Below the pieces are notes generated by a model. The model did no database searches, was not told the origin of the DNA, and was given only the letters and a program-made list of their open reading frames with translations. This document shows positions 57,216 through 64,000 of a stretch of DNA of 64,000 nucleotides, piece after piece. Source of the DNA: Certhia americana (taxonomy: Eukaryota; Chordata; Aves; Passeriformes; Certhiidae); the NCBI GenBank assembly GCA_018697195.1, contig CM031866.1:3917418-3981417 (forward strand). The letters run 5' to 3'. Both the position numbers and the translations under genes were made by a program. Position 1 is the first letter of the stretch; each line of letters opens with the position of its first letter.

Positions 57216-57641
57216 CTATTTGAATAGTGTTTCAACTTTTACAGTCACCTGGAGAGGCAGAGAAGTTTGGTGAAGTGCATAACGCATGTCAGGTGACAGA
57301 ATGGCAGCGGTGGTGGCCACACACTCTGCAGAAGTTTGGGAAGGAAAATAAGAGGATAAAATCCACTCACTCACTGGAAACCTAGAATGTTTGAGTTTTC
57401 TGGTGGGGAACCTTCTGAGGTAGGGAATTGCTCTTAGACCTCTCAGCAAATCACCAAAATTACATCCTTGGGTATTTGCACACTTCCACTGGAGCATGAG
57501 AAGATTATCTACTGTACAGACAATTACATCTGCAGTCTTATCAGCCAAAATACTTTCTACCCCTTCGAAAATATCCTTCAGTGGTCTTCCTGAAGCCACT
57601 CTACTCACAGTACTACAGCCCCATGACACTGGTGGGGCCAC
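57216..57641 (-). other. 141-codon open frame, not recognised
   Basis: The minus-strand frame opens with GTG at 57641 and ends near 57216. Its composition looks more protein-like than most frames here, with mixed charge and few homopolymers, including a patch ILADKTADVIVCTVDNLLML. I do not recognise it, no initiator ATG is present near the start, and no flanking splice signals were convincing. Possibilities: chance, a decayed retrocopy, or a conserved non-coding element that happens to be open. Confidence 0.2.
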
Positions 57642-57770
57642 TGGCTGCCCTCCAGCTCTTGATTTCTAATGAATTTCTCTTTGCTGGACATGAGATGGCA
57701 CGGAGTAGGAAGGAGTGGTGGATTTCAACACATAAACAAACCCCCTCCTTCAAGGTTAGTGTGTCTGGCT

Positions 57771-57793
57771 GTGTACACACCCTGTGTGTACAC
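57771..57793. repeat. 10-bp perfect inverted repeat, 3-nt loop
   Basis: 'gtgtacacac' at 57771-57780 and its exact reverse complement 'gtgtgtacac' at 57784-57793 around 'cct'. A GT/CA-rich cruciform-capable site. Confidence 0.85.
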
Positions 57794-58129
57794 TCAGGGT
57801 GATTCTGACCAAAGCTACCACATCTTGGCCTGTCTTCAAGCTGACATAATTTTGTAGTGGCTAAGATGGTATGGGAAATAAAAATATAAAATAAACCAGC
57901 TTTTCTTCTCACCCCAAATCCCATACAATTTTGCCTTACGCATTCTTTACTCTGGCCCTCTTCTTTCCATCGGTTGCCAAACTAAAGTTTTGTACCAGGC
58001 CATTAAATAAAAAGTGAAAACAAAACTTTTATTGACATGAACACTTTTTAAAATTTTTCTCTCTTTGCCATTGGGGCCTCAGCTAAAGTGACCTGAGGCT
58101 AAATAGGCTCTCAAAGAAAGCTTTCTTGC
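57794..58129. other. non-coding stretch, nothing recognised
   Basis: Mixed sequence with no repeat, exon or RNA gene recognised. The minus-strand frame 57613-57924 that enters it spans the GT/CA inverted repeat and has no domain. Confidence 0.5.
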
Positions 58130-58790
58130 CAAAGAAATGTCATTGCTGTTAAACAGTACTAATGAATGCATAGATTTAGAACCTTATTTACATTGAAATT
58201 TGTTTAGTAAGCCAAGTTAGGTCTGAAAATTGGGACAAACTGTTTCCTCAATAATTTAATAACTCCAAAGACCTCGTCCATTTGAAAAAGTCTGAGCCTC
58301 AACATCCACTTACAAATGCAATGTCACGTTTCCCAAAATTGAATAAAATGCTAATAATACAGCAGATCCCCAGATCAGTAAGTAAAGTGGCTTTTAGCTC
58401 TGAGTTCAGCTGCAGACAGAGTGAATAACAACAGTCAGCTTACTCTGTCCTAAGCAAAATGGTTTTATTACATCAATTGCCTGTGTTTCAAGTGTTTTGA
58501 AGGGTTCACATTTATTTTCATAACCTTGCTGAATTTGGCACCCTTGCCAGTAGTGCTGGAAATTTCATATCGGGAGCTTTTCATTAAAATAGGCCAATTA
58601 ACTCACTCAGGTCACATTCCCTATATGAACTGCTTTTAATAGTCAGCCTCGCCACCCATTTTGTGACAAACAAAAATCTGCAACAAGAAACAGATTCATT
58701 AATTCATTTTGGTGAGCCATTCCCAGAGGAAAGTATATATCAGCTGGTTAACCAAAAAAGGGAAATTTGGACAAGTAAATAAAATATATG
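58130..58790. promoter_or_regulatory. candidate long conserved non-coding block
   Basis: About 650 bp of complex AT-rich sequence without simple repeats and almost without open frames. It has homeodomain and forkhead-like strings ('gtactaatgaatgcat', 'taggccaattaactc', 'tcattaattcattttgg') and a few kept CpGs ('gacctcgtcc', 'tgtcacgtttccc', 'catatcgggagc', 'gcctcgccacc'). The absence of frames above 60 codons is itself compatible with non-coding function. Confidence 0.34.
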
Positions 58791-60763
58791 TCCATCATAC
58801 TACTCCGTGAAAGTTACAGTGTCTGCTTTGTGGAACATAACACTTGTTTCTGTCTTATGGATCAGTGTTTCTGCAAAATTTGGTTTAGCCTTGGTGCAGA
58901 GGCTTGGTTCTTTATCCTGATGGAAACTCTCCTGCAGCATGGGAGGGGTGGAAGCTAATTTATAGCCTGAGCTACACAGTAATGTTCTGCTTTGCTGTGA
59001 GAGACAGAACTGTGTTTTCTAGAATAAAGACAACAGTTGCCATTTAATGCTTTTGTTGGAGGTAACATTCATTTGAGAATTTATTCTTGAATGGAAGTTA
59101 AATGCTCAATATATTATGAAATGTGCAGGACCCTGTGGAAGAGATACTTATGAAAACTCTATATTCCACTGTAGTAAAGCAGGTAGAAGAAACCCTACCA
59201 CAGAGATCAGACTTTGATGTCAAAACCAGTCACCCATTACTTCAGGACTTATGCTTTTTTTCACTAGATTGCAGTTATACTGAATTCCAGTCCCAAAATT
59301 GGTTCACAGTTTCCCACTGGTATAATTTTAAATAGTGTTTTAAATGGAAATAAACAAATGCAATCAGGCCATTATGACTCTTGTCCTGAAACTGGGGTAA
59401 TGAGCAAACAAGAGAGACCCCAGTAATGTCTAAATATTTTAAATATGTCTGGGAAATGATGTGTTGTTCCCACACAGCAAACAATTTGTGGAACATGGCA
59501 GATCTCAGTCAAACTAAGAGCTCCCAAACAAATGTACCTTTCTTCACTACAAACTGTTAGGAAATACATTTTTGAAGCTGAGCCTCTATCAGAATATGAT
59601 ATTACATGACACTGTAACCTTTTTCCCTCCAGAAAACCACCCTTTATGAATAAAACATAGGTGACCTTTAAAAACTTAGCAGTTGTACTAGGTGATTGCA
59701 TATTAACAAGCTTTTTGAGGAACTAGGACAGGCACTGTACGTTTCAGTTAAGGACAGATAATAGAACTATTCAAATAATTTATTATTTTATACAATATAG
59801 GGAAATGTAAGAAAACTACCTCAACAAGAGTCTACTTAAATTTTTGTTCATATAATTTTATGTGGCTTGCTCCATTCATCTAAATTATACAGTCACTGCT
59901 AAATGAAAGACTTCCTTTTAAAGGACAACTCTGATTCTCCTTTACTTGAAGTTTATGAACAGCTTTGGTTTGGGGCCACTTGATTGGACAAGCTGCAGTG
60001 ACTACGAGGCATTTTTTCATAGGTGATCAAAGATATCTGAGGCCTTCTGTCCTTCCTTTGCCAGGATGAAAGGTTTGGAGACAAAGACTGAGCTGATTTA
60101 AATCAGTAGAAATGGGGAAACATCACGGCATATATGGCAATGTATGAGGGTAAAGAGGACTCAGTCCTTTGGCTGACTTTCTCTAGCAAAGGCTCTTGAC
60201 TTTATTTGATCATCTTTATTAAAGCCAAATGAAGAAAAGAGAGAGTAGGTTGACACTAAAGAGAACATTTCTACCAGAGGGATAACTCTGGAAATTCATA
60301 ACATTTATAAGTTTGAATAATTACACTAAATCTCATCTTCTTCCTTCCTTCACTCTTTCCCTAGTTCTAAAATCTAGTTATATGAAGTAGAAATTTAGGG
60401 TGATATTCTGATGTCCTCTAGCTCTTGAATGGTCCATCATTTTGGCATCCCTCCTTACTTACACATTCAGTACATGGAGATTGACAAATGAGAAGAAATA
60501 AATTGCTCAGCACTTTTTCTCTTTTTTTTTTCCCTACCCCAAAACTAATCCCGTGGCATGTGAGCAGGATTCTGTCTTTTACTGAAAAACCTAGCGGTCA
60601 TAAACCTTATGCCATGAAAGCAGTCAATTCCCAGCTTAGTGAAGATGAAATAGTAGTAGTTACAAAGCAGATTAACCATTACAGAAGTCTAAATGATTAT
60701 TTTAAAACCTGACACCCATTGCATCTGAATGTATCATTTGGAATCCTGGAAGGCTGATAAACC
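58791..60763. other. non-coding stretch, nothing recognised
   Basis: AT-rich mixed sequence. Frames at 59123-59335 (plus), 59275-59701 (minus) and 60488-60712 (plus) overlap or lack domains. Confidence 0.5.
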
Positions 60764-60899
60764 ATGCCCTGTTTCTTGTTTCCTATGCACTATCTCAGGT
60801 ATAATTGCCTGAAGGTGACTAGATTTTACTTCAACCTTTTGCTACATAAGCAGCTCCCTCTGAGTATTAGTGCTATATCCAGGCACAGAAGAGAAAAAG

Positions 60900-61225
60900 A
60901 AAAAAAATCACCAATATTTGTAATTGTATCATTTAATGTCCTTAGGCTGGCTGAAAATCTTCCAAGTGGGAGTTTTGGGGGTGCTGGGTGTGTGCATCTT
61001 TCCCTCGTGCAGGCAGAGCTCACAGTGGTTTATCCTTTGGGCCGGTGGGAGAGAAAGGGAAAAATGTTCCACCGGACCAACCTGATTGGTTTTTCTCCAA
61101 TGTGTCATTACTGTGTTTCAGAGCATCTGTGTTGCTGCCGTATGAACTGGATAGGAACACAAAGTAATCAATTTCAGTTGAGAGCACTAATTTATCACCT
61201 TGCCATCTTTTATGCAAGTAGAGGA
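60900..61225. promoter_or_regulatory. candidate conserved non-coding element
   Basis: Complex sequence with 'tttccctcgtgcagg', 'tttgggccggtggg', 'ttccaccggaccaac', 'gctgccgtatgaactgg' and 'aagtaatcaatttcag'. 'ccggtggga' and 'tccaccgg' form a small inverted repeat (about 61041-61076). Inferred from texture only. Confidence 0.3.
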
Positions 61226-61290
61226 TCTCTCTCTCTCTGTGTTACTCTTCTACTTTCTAAATGCAAAATCAGGACAATAAAGAGACGACA

Positions 61291-61316
61291 ACACCCACCC
61301 ACCCCCCACCCCCCCT
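61291..61316 (-). other. G-quadruplex motif on the minus strand
   Basis: The plus strand has four C-runs (61294-61296, 61298-61300, 61302-61307, 61309-61315) separated by single A. The minus strand therefore has four G-runs of at least three with one-base loops, the most stable class of predicted G-quadruplex; the plus strand could form an i-motif. It is flanked by a (TC)n run at 61226-61238. Confidence 0.85.
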
Positions 61317-61363
61317 TTTCCTCCCTCTCTTTCCTCTCCCTATTTGTTTATAAGCCCTTGTAA

Positions 61364-62629
61364 TTAAAATAAATGCTCTGAGAAGCAGAAATGTACATTA
61401 TCATGCTCCATCATTGCCTGTTAAAGGGCAAGAGTCATGATGGTTCTTAGTGGAAAGTATACAGGAAAACACCAAATTTTAGCCTCTTCTGCATTGCTAA
61501 GAACCTTCTCTTAATGCACAGCTATCCACCAAACCATAGCAGAAATAGAAATCAAGCATCCTTTAATCCTCTCTTATGAAAATGGGAAAAAAACCCTGTT
61601 TTGTTGTCCTTGGCATAAATATTCTCTATCAAAGCTAGAAAAAAATGTCAATGTGGTGGACTCAGACTCTGGGTCAGAAACAGCTTGCACCTTGCAATCT
61701 CATGCCCATGAGAGATCCTGAAAGAGGCCCTTCAAGAAGGCCAGAACCTTCCCTAATCATGTGTCTAAGTGATCTTTTGGAGGCAAGCAAGAGCTCAGAA
61801 TTTAAAGTCCATTAATGTGTTGGTTTGGTTTTCTTTTGACATTTCTCTGAAAGTTGAATTTCCCAAATCCCCACTTATTTTTAAATACAGCCTTTAAATA
61901 ATATTTCCAACCTTCCCAAGAGTTTTTCTAGCCTTCAAGGAAAGCTGTTTAGTTAAAGCCAAGAAAGTTTTGGGTACACTTGATGTGCTTTCAGGACTAT
62001 TAGAGATAAATTTACTCACTGTATGTTTGGGTCAACCTGAACATAGTGAGACATCCTATCCAAGGTACTAGGTATTGTCCCTGCTGTTTTTCACATTCTC
62101 TTTAAATCCTTTTTACCTGAAACTCTACAAACTAACAAGTTCTGTTTGCATTCACACACTTTTTACTTTCTTTGTTTGCTATTCTTTCAATCTTTGAACC
62201 TTTACTGTTGATGTTAAAGTCTTTCATCATCATTTTCCTTAGAAAAAAACCCTCTAGTTTATGCACACACATGGATATGTATATATATTCTTGGAACCTG
62301 ACATTCCTCTGCTGTTCCCAGTATATCTTTCTAGGCCCCAATTTCCTAACCAAAAGCACATTACTGATCTGATTCTTTCCACAGCCTAGAAGCACATCAA
62401 TAAACTAAAGATTATTGTGCTTTGTCAGGTTTTATTTTGTAACATTATGGGAAATTCTCTGCTGCTTTGGATGAGTGCGTAAACTCTTATTGCCTGACAA
62501 TTAACAGAGCTAGTAATAGAAAATGCAATGTAATTTACCTTAGTACAAGGGATTTTGGTTAACAAAAATTAAACTATTGAACTCTCCTCTCGTAAGGGAA
62601 GGACATTCTCTCATTATGTGTGCAATTTT
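61364..62629. other. non-coding stretch, nothing recognised
   Basis: AT-rich. Frames at 62132-62395 (minus) and 62172-62372 (plus) overlap and carry no domain. A short 'gatatgtatatatattc' AT-rich patch lies near 62273-62289. Confidence 0.5.
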
Positions 62630-62830
62630 TTTTTAGGCGGTTAAATAAATAAAAAGCCCTGTACACAACAGCAACTGGGTGCTGGGCCTTGGGTGGATTT
62701 ATTATGAAGTCTATGTGGAATTCTTCTAATGTGCTTGCTTTGGAACTAAACAACATGATCCCTCTGCAAAATAAGCATGCTGAAGCCTTTTCTGGGATAC
62801 AGAGAGAGTTCACCAAATAAATAATGTTGA
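62630..62830. promoter_or_regulatory. candidate conserved non-coding element
   Basis: Complex block with 'ggtggatttattatgaagtc' and 'aaataagcatgctgaagcc' (includes the palindrome GCATGC). Short and CpG-poor, so weakly supported. Confidence 0.2.
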
Positions 62831-63054
62831 AGGGGGAGTTCCTTTATGTGCTGTGTAATTCCACTGTGCTGGAGATGACTTCTTACCTCTGTTGCTGAAT
62901 TAGGAAGGTCAGAATTCAATTCTCTCCCTCAGCTACTACTTACCATAAATGTCGAGGGGCCACCACATTACTCTGAGGACCAGTCAGTCTTTTCAGTTTG
63001 ACCTCCAAAGAGGTGGCTTGTGTATTTTTGGCCTCCCTGGTCTAGGAAGGTGAT
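62831..63054. other. non-coding stretch, nothing recognised
   Basis: Mixed sequence leading into the polypyrimidine tract. One CpG-containing patch ('ataaatgtcgaggggcc') near 62946-62962. No repeat or exon recognised. Confidence 0.5.
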
Positions 63055-63120
63055 GTTTCTTTTCCTTTTTCCTTTTCCCTTTTCCTTTACATTTCCTTCT
63101 TCATTTTATTTTTTTTTTCT
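63055..63120 (+). repeat. (TTTCC)n polypyrimidine tract
   Basis: Imperfect TTTCC/TTTTCC units for about 35 nt, grading into T-rich sequence. Almost pure pyrimidine. Confidence 0.9.
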
Positions 63121-64000
63121 ATTCAGGAAAAGAAAGTAAGCTAAACCTTAGTACAATTAATTTAAGGTTAATATTTCCCTCACCAGCTGGAAATTTTAGT
63201 CTGTTTGAAAGGAAGAAGCATGTAAATGAAACCCTGAGAAAAACAGAAAAACAAAGATGAGGAGTCAGGGTGAGGAGCTGGCATTGGGGTTCAAAGCATG
63301 GCCTTAAATTCCATGGTGCCTGATGTGAACCTGAACAAATCCATGCAGAATTTGTTTTTTGCAGACTACATGAATAAGGAGTTTTACAGTCACTTTCCTC
63401 AGCATACCTGTAGAAGAACCTCAGTAAGAAAATGGACCTTGGCACTGCAAGTTTTAGCTCTGACGCTTGAATAAAACTAATTTTTTTATATTATAGAAAG
63501 CCCACTTTGATCCATTGCTAATTTCAGGCCAAAGAAGTGATCTAATAAAATGTAAGGCCATAATGATGAATTCTTTGTAACCTTCTCATTTCGCATAGTT
63601 TCTTTATAGTGAGACTTATATCTGATTTTTAAATGAGTGAGAAGGAAAGGTTAGTGTTTGTGCCTACCTCTCTTTTTGTCCATCCCCTAAGGCTTCCAGC
63701 TGCTCACAGTCAACATTCTTCACCAGCACCAATTCAAAATTCTGGTGAAGGTGAGGTTTGAGATTTAAAAAAATTGGATAAGGTTATTAGTTTGGATGTT
63801 GCATGTCAGTTTCCTGTGATGTCTCTGTGGGTTTTATGTTCTCAATTTTGGAAGCCATTTAGATAATTCCAGCCCTAGGTTTCCTTTCCTATAACCATAA
63901 GTGTGCACACAAGTGAGAAAGTCAGGACAGTCTCAACAATGGCACAGGCCAGTAAAGCATGGCTTTTTCTGGAGAATTGGGTGTATTTGAACAGTGGGCT
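63121..64000. other. non-coding stretch to window end
   Basis: Mixed AT-rich sequence. The 108-codon minus-strand frame at 63119-63445 has no recognisable domain. No repeat was assigned. Confidence 0.5.

Larger units (their letters stand above)
60764..61363 (+). other. longest open frame, 199 codons, probably not a gene
   Basis: An ATG at 60764 opens the longest frame in the window. The product has no recognisable domain, and its last third is generated by the (TC)n, C-rich and T/C-rich tracts at 61226-61345 (serine, proline and leucine runs). The first two thirds overlap a complex block (see 60900-61225). There is no Kozak-quality context or splice evidence. I consider it chance. Confidence 0.15.

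Noticed and set aside
1..64000. CRISPR arrays, operons, phage or bacterial insertion sequences
   Set aside because: No regularly spaced direct repeats, no ribosome-binding sites before tight gene clusters, and CR1/MIR-type repeats point to vertebrate DNA.

Overview
The window looks like vertebrate nuclear DNA, most likely from a bird (another sauropsid is possible). It is AT-rich, has no dense gene packing and no operon structure, and carries many long A/T tracts and scattered microsatellites. Three truncated CR1-type LINE 3' ends are recognisable: a long one at about 38997-39365, one at about 56692-56815 (both minus strand) and a short one at about 18985-19047 (plus strand). Older decayed repeats are also present: MIR-like SINE remnants (about 2269-2363, 3425-3515, 15209-15275, 48205-48365 and 55350-55415) and several copies of ancient amniote repeats built around a palindrome of the 'ccattgacttcaatgg' type (about 11275-11407, 13325-13412, 16163-16290, 19100-19280, and a doubtful one at 38160-38290). 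Repeat content is low, as in avian intergenic or long-intron DNA.

No complete protein-coding gene, rRNA, tRNA, CRISPR array or bacterial-type element can be supported. The longest open frames (up to 199 codons) resemble no family I know and lack convincing exon boundaries, so I treat them as chance. The one short segment that looks like a real exon is 7534-7620 (+): an ATG, a signal-peptide-like stretch and a near-consensus splice donor. No downstream exon of the same gene could be identified, so this is a hypothesis.

Most of the remaining interest lies in blocks of complex sequence that keep isolated CpGs, homeodomain-type TAATTA cores, MEF2/FOX/RUNX/E-box-like strings and small perfect inverted repeats in an otherwise AT-rich background. 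They are spread across the window (about 4.4, 7.0, 9.8-10.2, 13.7, 15.7-16.1, 17.4-18.0, 20.5, 21.5-22.5, 27.6, 29.2-29.6, 30.1-30.5, 35.7, 41.8-42.7, 44.0, 46.3, 47.2, 53.2, 58.1-58.8, 60.9 and 62.7 kb). This pattern resembles a regulatory gene desert or a giant intron with conserved non-coding elements around a developmental gene. Conservation was not measured, so each such call is low confidence. The target gene cannot be named.

Structural DNA features are the firmest observations after the CR1 copies: a 54-nt perfectly alternating purine-pyrimidine tract inside an AT/CA/TG microsatellite (39853-39940), a second 26-nt alternating tract (41010-41035), a strong G-quadruplex motif on the minus strand (61294-61315), a 17-base C run (49415-49431), polypurine/polypyrimidine blocks (7921-7963, 47001-47068, 53761-53806, 63055-63120) and perfect short palindromes (9217-9246, 10869-10882, 46287-46301, 53204-53214, 57771-57793). 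A local GC- and CpG-rich segment (about 39366-39760) stands out sharply from its surroundings. I found no sign of a new multi-gene system.
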